Below, piece after piece: positions 1-6,709 of a stretch of DNA of 33,938 bases; the first letter of the stretch is position 1, and every line of letters begins with the position of its first letter. Origin of the DNA: a virus; IMG/VR virus record IMGVR_UViG_3300030389_003544, positions 1 to 33,938 of that record; one strand, 5' to 3'. The notes below the pieces were generated by a model that worked only from the letters and a program-made list of their open reading frames with translations, was not told the DNA's origin and made no database searches. The position numbers and the translations under genes were made by a program.

Positions 1-27
1 ACTTTGATAAAGCTGATTTAAATTAAA

Positions 28-59
28 TTTGTATATGTAAAATATATTTACTAATATTG
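28..59 (+). promoter_or_regulatory. Early promoter with operator-like inverted repeat
   Basis: A TTTG box (28-31), a 20-nt spacer and TAATATTG (52-59) fit the Bacteroidota promoter form TTTG-N19-21-TAnnTTTG with one mismatch. An inverted repeat GTAAA-ATATA-TTTAC (37-51) ends exactly where the -7 box begins. The same arrangement recurs at 2896-2917, which suggests shared control by one DNA-binding protein. The first gene starts 22 nt downstream. Confidence 0.65.
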
Positions 60-80
60 CCTAACCAAAAACTAAAAACT

Positions 81-293
81 ATGAATACACAAACAACTTT
101 GCAAGAGGGTAAAGACTACGAGGTAGTAGTAGATGCCTATGTTACCAACGAAGATTTAGAAGTCAATAGTATTATGTTTCATTGTAGAAAGACAATGACT
201 GCAGTGGATATTACAGACTTCATGTACGACTACCTTAGTGTAGATTGTATCAACGATTTAGACCAAAGAATTATTAACAACTCGAAAGACTAG
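81..293 (+). CDS. Small hypothetical early protein (70 aa)
   Basis: First gene after the promoter at 28-59. I start it at ATG 81, preceded by the A-rich leader CCAAAAACTAAAAACT that also precedes other genes here. A TTG at 57 would lengthen it but overlaps the promoter. The product is acidic, soluble and without recognisable motif (begins MNTQTTLQEGKDYEVVV). It has no signal peptide or membrane segment. It lies 4 nt before the next gene and is probably cotranscribed with it. Function unknown. Confidence 0.7.
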   Translation: MNTQTTLQEGKDYEVVVDAYVTNEDLEVNSIMFHCRKTMTAVDITDFMYDYLSVDCINDLDQRIINNSKD

Positions 294-297
294 CACT

Positions 298-591
298 ATG
301 GAAGAAGATAACAAACTTATAGCAGAATTTATTGGTTACATATACGAAGATGATAGATTCTTTATGGAAGATTCAAAAGGAGTTAGAGTATATGAAAATC
401 TACATCACGAACTAAAATACGACTCATCTTGGGATTGGCTTATGCCAGTTATTGAGAAGATAATGGATATATCTTTCTTCAATGGAGACCCCGAAGATTT
501 TTATAAATTAAGAGATTCAATACCCGATATTAATGAAACACACGAATCAGTAGTAAACTTTATTAAAGATTATAACAATGGGAAAAACTAA
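298..591 (+). CDS. Hypothetical acidic early protein (97 aa)
   Basis: An acidic soluble protein rich in Asp, Glu and aromatic residues (for example DSSWDWLMPVIEKIMD near residues 42-57), with no membrane segment and no motif I recognise. It starts at ATG 298, four nt after the upstream stop, and its 3' end overlaps the next small gene by 14 nt. This is typical of a translationally coupled phage early operon. Small acidic early proteins of phages often bind host proteins, but nothing in this sequence shows that. Confidence 0.7.
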   Translation: MEEDNKLIAEFIGYIYEDDRFFMEDSKGVRVYENLHHELKYDSSWDWLMPVIEKIMDISFFNGDPEDFYKLRDSIPDINETHESVVNFIKDYNNGKN

Positions 592-754
592 AGAATTATT
601 TATACAGATGGCTCAAGGCTTCGTAGAGGGCTTAAGCATAGAGAGAGAGCTAAGAGGTAGAATGGCTGATGATGAGTATCGCTACGCTTTATATAAGAAA
701 GAAAATACAACTAAACATATAACAAATACAACTAAAGATGGAAAAGAACAATAA
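578..754 (+). CDS. Small hypothetical protein (58 aa) overlapping both neighbours
   Basis: ATG 578 opens a 58-codon frame ending at TAA 752-754. It fills the apparent gap between the genes at 298-591 and 738-1040, overlapping the first by 14 nt and the second by 17 nt. The product begins MGKTKELFIQMAQGF and continues VEGLSIERELRGRMADDEYR. It looks like a short amphipathic helical protein followed by a Thr/Lys-rich tail. The overlap pattern and the absence of another explanation for the gap support a real gene. Function unknown. Confidence 0.65.
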   Translation: MGKTKELFIQMAQGFVEGLSIERELRGRMADDEYRYALYKKENTTKHITNTTKDGKEQ

Positions 755-1040
755 AGAAAACCTCAACGAACAAGTATTAGAGTGGTTTAATCATTTTGTG
801 GACTATGTGGGTAATGTAGACAGCAATTTATATAATGAGGCTCGTGAGTATGCTGACAAAAAAGAAAACAACGAAAGAGAATACCCTTTCAATGAGGGGG
901 ATGATTACTACACCATAGAAGATGGTGAAGTGATTTGGTCTTGTTGGGATGACATATCAGAAGAACTACATAATGATAATCCAAACAAACAATATTTTAA
1001 AACTAAAAAAGAAGCAGAAAATTATAACAAAAACAACTAA
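738..1040 (+). CDS. Hypothetical acidic protein (100 aa)
   Basis: A highly charged, acidic soluble protein with many Asn, Glu, Asp and aromatic residues. The N-terminal half is probably helical (NEQVLEWFNHFVDYVGNV, residues 10-27) and the C-terminus is Lys/Asn-rich. It starts inside the end of the upstream 58-aa gene and ends 5 nt before the next ATG. No domain is recognised. Its position in the small-gene early operon suggests a host-interaction or accessory role, but this is inference. Confidence 0.7.
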   Translation: MEKNNKENLNEQVLEWFNHFVDYVGNVDSNLYNEAREYADKKENNEREYPFNEGDDYYTIEDGEVIWSCWDDISEELHNDNPNKQYFKTKKEAENYNKNN

Positions 1041-1045
1041 AAATT

Positions 1046-1450
1046 ATGGGATACAGAAGCGAGGTACATATAGCAGTACCAAAAAAAGATGAGAAAGAAT
1101 TAGATGCTATCATGAACAAATACAAATTACTTGAGGGAGATTACCCTGCCTTTACTAAAGAGGACTACACACAGAAGTGGGTTAGGTATAATGATAATGA
1201 TGATCTTGTAGATGAATCTACGGAGTATGTTATCTATCATGGAAACCACCTCAAATGGTACGAGGGATATAAGGATGTAGATGCAGTAAACTCTTTTATA
1301 ATGGATAAAATCTACGATTATTGTGATGAGTTTATTAATGAATTGGGGGGTAGAACTATGGTCTGTATAGGAGAGGACAACGCTATACATGGAGTAATAG
1401 GAGATTACTACGAGATATTTAATATCAACATGGTTGTAGAATTACAATAA
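1046..1450 (+). CDS. Conserved phage hypothetical protein, MGYRSEV family (134 aa)
   Basis: The product begins MGYRSEVHIAVPKK and has an alternating beta/alpha look with a KWYEGYKDVDAVNSFI segment near residues 69-84. I associate this N-terminus plus the later KWY..Y.DV motif with a widespread phage and bacterial protein family of unknown function. The family assignment is from memory, not a search. The gene starts 5 nt after the previous stop, following the leader CAACTAAAAATT. It is soluble and acidic. Function unknown. Confidence 0.75.
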   Translation: MGYRSEVHIAVPKKDEKELDAIMNKYKLLEGDYPAFTKEDYTQKWVRYNDNDDLVDESTEYVIYHGNHLKWYEGYKDVDAVNSFIMDKIYDYCDEFINELGGRTMVCIGEDNAIHGVIGDYYEIFNINMVVELQ

Positions 1451-1467
1451 CCTTAAAACTAAAAGAC

Positions 1468-1740
1468 ATGAGAAAAGTAATAGTAAGTGAAAGGAGAGTC
1501 TTTCACAAATATGTAGAAATCGAAGTTAAAGTACCTAAAGGTGTAGAAATAGAAGATATAGAAAATTGGCTTTGGCTCAATGAAGATATTGATTATATGA
1601 TTGATAAAGAAATGAAAAAGAAAGAGGCTATATTCGGAGATGGTTTGGATAAATACAAAGGTATGTGTGAAAACACTGAAAAAGAAATGAGGTATGATGT
1701 TGTTGTTAAGGGTAAAAAAATATATGGGGGACATTTATAG
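1468..1740 (+). CDS. Hypothetical protein (90 aa)
   Basis: Starts at ATG 1468 after the leader CCTTAAAACTAAAAGAC. The N-terminal half alternates charged and hydrophobic residues in a beta-strand pattern (RKVIVSERRVFHKYVEIEVKVP, broken here at residue 22), followed by acidic helices and a basic C-terminus. It has no membrane segment and no catalytic motif I recognise. Its stop codon TAG overlaps by one base the GTG start proposed for the next gene. Function unknown. Confidence 0.7.
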   Translation: MRKVIVSERRVFHKYVEIEVKVPKGVEIEDIENWLWLNEDIDYMIDKEMKKKEAIFGDGLDKYKGMCENTEKEMRYDVVVKGKKIYGGHL

Positions 1741-2015
1741 TGGAAACTAGACAACAATTTATAAGTAGGATGATATGGATGGTAAGGGAAGTAAACTCAT
1801 CTAAATTCAACTCCCTTGAATCCCTACCTATGCTAGAGTTTGAACTAAAGATGAGGGATGCTCAAGTGTTAAAACAAATTAGAGACTTGATAGTAAACTT
1901 TTTAGAGTTACAATCTAGAGAGGTGGGTAGGTCTGACTACTTTAAGAGAATATCAAAAGATATATCTATAAAAACAGAGTTAGAGTTTAACAGAATAATT
2001 AGAAAACTAGAATGA
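1740..2015 (+). CDS. Hypothetical helical protein (91 aa), GTG start
   Basis: The frame opens with GTG at 1740, sharing its G with the upstream TAG stop, so translational coupling would explain the unusual start. An internal ATG at residue 11 is the alternative. The product is predicted to be mostly helical (QVLKQIRDLIVNFLEL near residues 41-56) with alternating Lys/Arg and Leu. It ends in an ATGA overlap with the next gene. No domain is recognised and no function is assigned. Confidence 0.6.
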   Translation: METRQQFISRMIWMVREVNSSKFNSLESLPMLEFELKMRDAQVLKQIRDLIVNFLELQSREVGRSDYFKRISKDISIKTELEFNRIIRKLE

Positions 2016-2251
2016 TGATAGACTTTAATAAACACACATGGGTGCATCAAGGAAATATAAACAAAGTAAAAAAACTAATTATGGAAGTAGAAGAATTTCA
2101 AAGAATAAGAATAGAGGCTATGGAGAATAAGATTAAAGAACTTGAAGATACTCTAACCTTAGATAGAGAAAGGTACAGAAGTATTATAACTGAATTAGAA
2201 GTAGAATTAGATAAATTTAGAGAAGATGAACAACCAAGTAAGGACAATTGA
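2012..2251 (+). CDS. Small coiled-coil protein (79 aa)
   Basis: ATG 2012 overlaps the previous stop as ATGA. From about residue 15 to 72 the sequence carries hydrophobic residues at heptad-like spacing (for example KIKELEDTLTL and ITELEVELDKF), a convincing short coiled coil, with a polar C-terminal tail. It probably dimerises. Its 3' end overlaps the next gene by 26 nt. No functional motif is seen; it could be a structural spacer or an inhibitor that acts through its helix. Confidence 0.65.
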   Translation: MMIDFNKHTWVHQGNINKVKKLIMEVEEFQRIRIEAMENKIKELEDTLTLDRERYRSIITELEVELDKFREDEQPSKDN

Positions 2252-2564
2252 TGTAGACCAAGTTTGGATGAGAGGAGAGAAAGATCCCTGTACTAAGTAT
2301 GTTCTATACGCTAAAGTACAGAGAAAGTATATCAATCCTATAATTAATGACATAGATAGTATACAGTCCCTTTTAAAAGGTAAAAAACTATTTAAACTAG
2401 ATACATCAAATAATAAAGTTAAAATATATAACATAATAGATGCAGTAGATAGATCTTTTAGCAACGAAGATCTTGAGGAATTACTAGAAAAAGAGTTATC
2501 TTTAATAGAATTTATCTACAAAGTCTATGCAATACGAAAAAGAAATGCTGGAGAACTTACTTAA
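2226..2564 (+). CDS. Hypothetical protein (112 aa)
   Basis: Starts at ATG 2226 inside the end of the coiled-coil gene. The N-terminal half is beta-rich and basic, with VWMRGEKDPCTKYVLYAKV near residues 13-31. The C-terminal third is acidic and helical (NEDLEELLEKELSLIEFIYK). There is no membrane segment and no recognised domain. It overlaps the next gene by 38 nt, an unusually long overlap, so one of the two starts may lie further downstream. Function unknown. Confidence 0.6.
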   Translation: MNNQVRTIDVDQVWMRGEKDPCTKYVLYAKVQRKYINPIINDIDSIQSLLKGKKLFKLDTSNNKVKIYNIIDAVDRSFSNEDLEELLEKELSLIEFIYKVYAIRKRNAGELT

Positions 2565-2889
2565 AGAGTCGGGTATAGACTACAAACTAGACAACCGAAT
2601 AAGACCTAACAAGCATCCAAACATGAAACGTTTAGAGGTTGCTTTAAAAAAGCATGGAGTAAACTATATGTACTTTCATCAGACAGATAGTCTAGCAGTA
2701 ACACAAGTAGATATAGGAAAGCATAACGCCTTGTGCCACACCCTTATGATGCCTTCAGAAGATGGTATAAGTGTTTTAATGGTAGTAAACAATGATATTG
2801 ATTTAGAGCTAGTTATGGAAGGTATAACGCAAAGCCTAGACAGAATAATGCCTGAAGATATATCTTATAATATTTTAGGAATAATATAG
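2527..2889 (+). CDS. Hypothetical protein (120 aa), last gene of the first early block
   Basis: ATG 2527 lies within the upstream gene; ATG 2545 (residue 7) is an alternative. The product is a soluble alpha/beta-like protein with a basic N-terminal segment and a hydrophobic central strand (GISVLMVVNNDIDLELVME, residues 79-97). No catalytic motif is recognised. A promoter-like site begins 7 nt after its stop, so it ends the first small-gene block. Function unknown. Confidence 0.65.
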   Translation: MQYEKEMLENLLKESGIDYKLDNRIRPNKHPNMKRLEVALKKHGVNYMYFHQTDSLAVTQVDIGKHNALCHTLMMPSEDGISVLMVVNNDIDLELVMEGITQSLDRIMPEDISYNILGII

Positions 2890-2895
2890 TAATAT

Positions 2896-2917
2896 GTAAA
2901 ATAATTTACTATATTTG
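2896..2917 (+). promoter_or_regulatory. Promoter -7 box plus operator-like inverted repeat ahead of the recombination/replication genes
   Basis: TATATTTG (2910-2917) is a perfect Bacteroidota -7 box. Directly abutting it is an inverted repeat GTAAA-ATAA-TTTAC (2896-2909). The block aligns with the site at 28-59: both read ATATGTAAAATA..ATTTACTA, and in both the repeat ends one base before the -7 box. The -33 region is weak (no TTTG at the expected spacing), so an activator or a phage factor may be needed. Confidence 0.65.
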
Positions 2918-2952
2918 CATCAGAAGTTAATTAAATTTAAAAACCAAAAACT

Positions 2953-3525
2953 ATGGAAAAGTCAGAAACAATTGGCAAGCTAACCCTTGCCTTATCGAAA
3001 GTGCAGTCTCAATTAAGACCTGCAAAAGAAAACTCAAAAAATCCTTTCTTCAAGTCAAGTTATGCCGATCTTGGATCAGTATGGGACTCTGTTCGTAAGC
3101 TACTAGCAGACAACGAGTTAGCAATTATTCAAATGCCTACTGACGTGGGTGGTGTAACAACAATCCTATCACATTCTAGTGGGGAATATCTAGCATCAAC
3201 ATGTTATATTCCCGCTAAAGAAGACGCACATGGCGTAGGTTCTGCTATATCTTATGCTAGAAGATATGCTCTTGCATCATTTGTTGGTGTAGTTACAGGA
3301 GATGATGATGATGGCAATATGGCTGTTAAAGGTTCTAGTCCAAAATCAACTACAACCTCAAAGTCTAAACCTAAACTAACAGACTCTCAGTATAAGTCTA
3401 TGATGAAGGCTATTGAGGATGGTAAAGGTAGTGTAGTAGAGCAAAAGATGGCTGGATACACTATGACTAAAACCCAACAAGATAATCTTAACAAAGTTCT
3501 TAAAATATCTAAGACCTTAGTGTAA
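2953..3525 (+). CDS. erf: ERF family single-strand annealing protein
   Basis: A 190-residue protein of the ERF superfamily, which binds ssDNA and anneals complementary strands during phage recombination. Typical ERF features are visible: KNPFFKSSYADLGSVWDSVR near residues 29-48, the signature GSAISYARRYALASFVGV near residues 95-112, and the acidic DDDDGN stretch directly after. Residues 125-145 form a Ser/Thr/Lys/Pro linker, followed by a small helical C-terminal region. It starts at ATG 2953 after the leader AAAACCAAAAACT. Its stop overlaps the next ATG (TAATG), coupling it to a RecE-like exonuclease, the usual exonuclease plus annealase pairing. The name follows the family, not a specific orthologue. 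Confidence 0.95.
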   Translation: MEKSETIGKLTLALSKVQSQLRPAKENSKNPFFKSSYADLGSVWDSVRKLLADNELAIIQMPTDVGGVTTILSHSSGEYLASTCYIPAKEDAHGVGSAISYARRYALASFVGVVTGDDDDGNMAVKGSSPKSTTTSKSKPKLTDSQYKSMMKAIEDGKGSVVEQKMAGYTMTKTQQDNLNKVLKISKTLV

Positions 3526-4292
3526 TGAGTTTAGATAAGTTTATAAAGAAGCTAGTCGATGACTCCTTTTATTACTCTGACTACGAGTTTGTAACGAACT
3601 CGCAGTTAGGGTTAATAAAGAAGGATGTTAGGACTTATAAGATGATGAGGGATAATCCTGAACTCAACAAGGAGACTATGCCTATGATCTTTGGTAGAGC
3701 ATATCATGTAGCTATGTTAGAGCCTAATGACTTTAATAACAAAGTTTTAGTGTTTGATTCAGCTACAAGGACTACTAAAGGCTTTAAAGAGTTCAAAGAA
3801 AATAATCCTAAAGCATCTACAATAATTTTACAAAAAGAATACGATAAGATTATGTATATGCAAGATGTATTGTTTAGTCATTCTGAAGTTAAAGATCTTC
3901 TTCAATCAGAAGGAGAGAGGGAGATAGCTAACGCTTGGAAGGATGATGATACAAATGTTTTCTGTAAGGGTAAAGCAGACTATCGTAATGGAAAGTTATT
4001 GGTGGACTTAAAGACCACTGCAGATGGTAGCTTTTATGGGTTCTCTAATTCTTGCAAGAAGTATGGATATGATAGACAATCAGCCTTTTATATGGATGGT
4101 TTTGGTTGTGATGAGTTTGTATTTATAACTCAGGAAAAAGAGAGACCTTATAATGTTTCTATATTTTATGCTGGAGATGAGTTTGTAGATAGAGGTAGAC
4201 AAGAGTATAAGTATCTACTAGATGTTTACAGAAGATTCTTTATAGACAACGAGGAGATCGTTGAACAACATTTAATAATGGAAACACTATGA
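3525..4292 (+). CDS. RecE-like PD-(D/E)XK exonuclease
   Basis: A 255-residue nuclease of the PD-(D/E)XK superfamily, probably of the DUF3799/RecE-like type, expected to resect dsDNA ends and give ssDNA to the ERF protein. Motifs in order: N-terminal NSQLGLIKKD; GRAYHVAML (about 56-64), with the family's Gly and His; GEREIANAW (about 129), with the active-site Glu; KGKADYRNG followed by LVDLKTT (about 148-165), with catalytic Asp, Asp and Lys; and YDRQSAFYMDGF (about 183-194), with the conserved Gln. All key residues are present. It starts at ATG 3525, overlapping the erf stop, and ends in an ATGA overlap with the HTH gene. Confidence 0.9.
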   Translation: MSLDKFIKKLVDDSFYYSDYEFVTNSQLGLIKKDVRTYKMMRDNPELNKETMPMIFGRAYHVAMLEPNDFNNKVLVFDSATRTTKGFKEFKENNPKASTIILQKEYDKIMYMQDVLFSHSEVKDLLQSEGEREIANAWKDDDTNVFCKGKADYRNGKLLVDLKTTADGSFYGFSNSCKKYGYDRQSAFYMDGFGCDEFVFITQEKERPYNVSIFYAGDEFVDRGRQEYKYLLDVYRRFFIDNEEIVEQHLIMETL

Positions 4293-4498
4293 CACTAAAA
4301 GAAAAGTTAAAAGAAAACAAAATATACAAGCCTTGGCTTGCAGAAAGATTAGGGTTAAGCCGACCTACCCTAGATAAATACTTAGATAAACCTGACGAGT
4401 TTAAAGTTAAACACCTTAGAAGGATTGCTAAGTATATAAAAACAACAGAAAGGAAGGCACTAGTTAATTATTTTATAAAAGCTGAAAGCTATGAGTAA
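4289..4498 (+). CDS. Small helix-turn-helix DNA-binding protein (69 aa)
   Basis: A basic 69-residue protein with a Cro/CI-type HTH: WLAERLGLSRPTLDKYL (about residues 15-31) shows the small residues at the turn and the Ser/Thr-rich recognition helix. There is no second domain, so it is Cro-sized. It overlaps both neighbours (ATGA at its start, 8 nt at its end) and sits between the exonuclease and the SSB-like gene. A plausible role is repression of early promoters, since two promoters in this arm share an inverted repeat. That link is inference; a replication-associated DNA-binding role is the alternative. Confidence 0.8.
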   Translation: MTLKEKLKENKIYKPWLAERLGLSRPTLDKYLDKPDEFKVKHLRRIAKYIKTTERKALVNYFIKAESYE

Positions 4499-4757
4499 CA
4501 AAACAACTAACAGAATCTACGTTGGAAACGGGGTAGAAAAATTTGATGGGGACATGGTAGAGTTCTCTTTAAACCTAACTAAATTAGGTAAAGAAGCAAC
4601 AGATCACATGTTCGAGTACAATGGTGAAAAATTCATCAAGCTAAAGGTAGCTAAGATGAAAGAAACTAACGAGTATGGTAAGACTCACTACGTTGAAGTG
4701 AACACTTATAAACCAGAAGTTAAGAAAGAAGCAGTAGCTGACGATTTACCATTCTAA
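4491..4757 (+). CDS. Short ssDNA-binding-like protein with SSB-type acidic C-terminus
   Basis: An 88-residue protein that ends VADDLPF. This copies the acidic-hydrophobic tip of bacterial SSB proteins (E. coli DDDIPF), used to dock repair and replication proteins. The body is beta-strand-like (RIYVGNGVEKFDGDMVEFSL, residues 8-27; FIKLKVAKMKE; YGKTHYVEVNTYKPE). It is shorter than bacterial SSB (about 170), so it may carry a minimal OB fold or only resemble one. Its position between the recombination genes and the helicase fits an ssDNA-binding role. A strong terminator follows 4 nt after the stop, so it ends a transcript segment. Confidence 0.7.
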   Translation: MSNKTTNRIYVGNGVEKFDGDMVEFSLNLTKLGKEATDHMFEYNGEKFIKLKVAKMKETNEYGKTHYVEVNTYKPEVKKEAVADDLPF

Positions 4758-4761
4758 AGAT

Positions 4762-4787
4762 GGAGGGGCTTGTCCCCTCCCTTTTTT
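4762..4787 (+). terminator. Rho-independent terminator after the SSB-like gene
   Basis: A perfect 7-bp stem GGAGGGG (4762-4768) / CCCCTCC (4774-4780) with loop CTTGT is followed by C and six T residues (4782-4787), the classic + strand terminator form. It splits the recombination genes from the replication initiator and helicase. Leakiness or antitermination would let downstream genes be read. The sequence immediately after it (TTAAACAACCAAAAAA) recurs after the hairpin at 9392-9413. Confidence 0.85.
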
Positions 4788-4805
4788 AAACAACCAAAAA
4801 AAACT

Positions 4806-5300
4806 ATGAAGTACAGAGTATCAGACACAGATATTATTAATATAGATAAGGTAGAATTTATTGAGGTTGATGGTAGTTGTATAAACTTTCATACTTCAAC
4901 AAACACACACCAATCTATATATAATAACGAGATGGAGTCTAATTGTGTTTTTAATAATATTGTTAATCATTTTACTGCTATCGATCTTAGGTTTAGTGAT
5001 GCTAAAAAGCCTCAGACTGAAGCTGAAAGAAAGGAAAAAGCATTTGAGATGTTTTGGAATTTATATGATTACAAAAAGTATAAGCCCGCTACAAGAAAGA
5101 CATTTATGAATTTAACCATCAAACAAATGGGTGATGCCATAAAGGGAGTTAAGGCTTATGTTGAATCTACTCCTGATAGAACTTACAGAAAGTACCCTAA
5201 AACTTGGCTTAACGCCAGGGGATGGGAGAACGATGTGCAGTTAGATAAAAAGAAAACTAACCGATATGTTAAACCTAAATACATCACAGATGAAAGATAA
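4806..5300 (+). CDS. Replisome-organiser/helicase-loader-like replication protein (164 aa)
   Basis: I start it at ATG 4806, after the terminator and the leader ACAACCAAAAAAAACT; an upstream TTG frame would run through the terminator. The N-terminal half (about 1-65) is beta-rich and unassigned. The C-terminal half carries AFEMFWNLYDYKKYKPATRK (about residues 78-97) and then KYPKTWLNARGWEND (about 129-143). This FW..Y..K / P.TWLN...WE pattern is seen in C-terminal domains of phage replication initiation and helicase-loading proteins. The position directly before a DnaB-type helicase, with overlap, supports recruiting the helicase to the origin. Subfamily is uncertain. Confidence 0.7.
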   Translation: MKYRVSDTDIINIDKVEFIEVDGSCINFHTSTNTHQSIYNNEMESNCVFNNIVNHFTAIDLRFSDAKKPQTEAERKEKAFEMFWNLYDYKKYKPATRKTFMNLTIKQMGDAIKGVKAYVESTPDRTYRKYPKTWLNARGWENDVQLDKKKTNRYVKPKYITDER

Positions 5301-6612
5301 CATGGACATGGAGATGAGGCTTATCGGTAAGATTATGTCTAATCCAAGAGACTATTACGATTGTCATAGCCTTATATCTGAGGATATATTTACCGATCCT
5401 TTAAATAGAAAGATATACAATGTGGTTTCTGAAAGGTTAGACAAAGGAGATAAGGCTGATATGATTGTCATATCCTCTGCTATTAAAGATCCTCTTGTGG
5501 ATCTCAGGGTAGCTGAGTGTATGAGCTCTGATCATTACGCTTATATAACAAAGAACATGGTCTTGTATCTATCTCAAGAAGATAAGAAGATAAGGCTTAA
5601 AAAATTAGCAGAACTCACTACAAAGAAGATTGATAACGGGGACGATTTATTTAACGTTATAGAGTTCGTAGAAGAACAAATGAAGTCTATTTCTGAAGTT
5701 AGAGGTAGTGACATACCTGATATTAAAAAGCAATTAAAGATATTGCATGATGATATAAGAAGAAGAATGGATTCTGAAAATATGGTTGGTCTACCTACGG
5801 GCTTTCAATCAGTAGACAAGTTTACTGGTGGATGGCAAGAGACAGACTTTATTGTGATTGGTGGTGCCTCATCCATGGGTAAGACATCTCTTGGTCTAGC
5901 CTTCTGCTACAATTGTGCCAAGGTAGGCATTCCCTCTGCAGTATTCTCATACGAGATGGGGGATACTCAGCTACTTCAAAGGTTAGTATCACTAGAGAGT
6001 GAGGTAAATAATAGGTATATAATGAAGGGTGCATTAGAAAGCACTGAGCTTAATAGAGTTGATAAAGCTATAGGTAAACTCGAAGGTGTTAACCTATTTA
6101 TAGATGAGTGTAAGGATTCATCTCTTAGATACCTTTTAAATAAGATTAGGCAATACGTTATAACAAAAGAGGTTAAGTTTGTTCTTGTAGATTACCTACA
6201 ACTTGTTAAGGGTAGTGGTACATCTAGAGAGCAAGAGGTAGCTATGGTGGCTCGTGAGCTAAAGAACTTAGCCAAGGAGCTGAACATAACAATTGTTGCC
6301 TTATCTCAACTTAGTAGAGGTGTAGAACGTAGAGATGGATGCAGACCTAGTTTGTCTGATCTTCGTGAGAGTGGTGAGATAGAGCAAGCATCTGACATTG
6401 TTATGCTTGTATACAGACCTGAATACTATGGCATCATGGCTGATGATAGTGGAAACTCTACCGAAGGACTTGTGGACCTTATATTTGCTAAAGGTAGAAA
6501 CATAGGTACTGGCACGCTACCTCTTAAGTTTAAGAAAGAGTATACTAAATTTATAGACCCTCAGGATTATACTGAGAAGTACATATCTGCTCAACCATCA
6601 GAATCTTTTTAG
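5290..6612 (+). CDS. dnaB: DnaB-type replicative DNA helicase
   Basis: A 440-residue hexameric helicase that unwinds the replication fork 5' to 3'. I favour ATG 5290, overlapping the upstream stop by 11 nt; ATG 5266 (eight residues longer) and ATG 5302 are alternatives. The N-terminal DnaB domain covers about 1-100. The RecA-like core has Walker A GGASSMGKTSLGLAF (about 190-204), Walker B FVLVDYLQLV (about 297-306), and the motif LSQLSRGVERR then SLSDLRESGEIEQASD (about 337-365), including the arginine-finger region. All catalytic residues are present and the length is normal. No polymerase or separate primase lies in the window. Confidence 0.96.
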   Translation: MKDNMDMEMRLIGKIMSNPRDYYDCHSLISEDIFTDPLNRKIYNVVSERLDKGDKADMIVISSAIKDPLVDLRVAECMSSDHYAYITKNMVLYLSQEDKKIRLKKLAELTTKKIDNGDDLFNVIEFVEEQMKSISEVRGSDIPDIKKQLKILHDDIRRRMDSENMVGLPTGFQSVDKFTGGWQETDFIVIGGASSMGKTSLGLAFCYNCAKVGIPSAVFSYEMGDTQLLQRLVSLESEVNNRYIMKGALESTELNRVDKAIGKLEGVNLFIDECKDSSLRYLLNKIRQYVITKEVKFVLVDYLQLVKGSGTSREQEVAMVARELKNLAKELNITIVALSQLSRGVERRDGCRPSLSDLRESGEIEQASDIVMLVYRPEYYGIMADDSGNSTEGLVDLIFAKGRNIGTGTLPLKFKKEYTKFIDPQDYTEKYISAQPSESF

Positions 6613-6614
6613 TC

Positions 6615-6704
6615 ATGGAGTGGAATTTTAAAACCATAACGGATTTTATAATGGGTATTATATTTATTTTTTGGTTTATAGAAAAAATAATAAATAAAAA
6701 ATAA
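6615..6704 (+). CDS. Single-pass membrane microprotein (29 aa)
   Basis: ATG 6615, two nt after the helicase stop, opens a 29-codon frame ending TAA 6702-6704; the next ATG follows at 6710. The peptide has a short N-terminus (MEWNFKTITD), a hydrophobic stretch (FIMGIIFIFWFI, about residues 11-22) and a Lys-rich C-terminus (EKIINKK), so it looks like a single-pass inner-membrane peptide with the basic end in the cytoplasm. It exactly fills the gap between two genes. It could anchor replication to the membrane or be an exclusion or lysis accessory; nothing in the sequence decides. Confidence 0.5.
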   Translation: MEWNFKTITDFIMGIIFIFWFIEKIINKK

Positions 6705-6709
6705 ACCTA

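Noticed and set aside
57-80. TTG start at 57 for the first gene
   Set aside because: It overlaps the promoter -7 box; ATG 81 has the A-rich leader common to genes here.
1127-1734. Minus-strand frames opposite the genes at 1046-1740
   Set aside because: They mirror A/G-rich + strand coding sequence, encode low-complexity Phe/Ile-rich strings and have no leader of the type seen before genes here.
4770-4805. Upstream TTG start for the replication protein
   Set aside because: The extension would translate the terminator loop and T tract; ATG 4806 has the usual leader.
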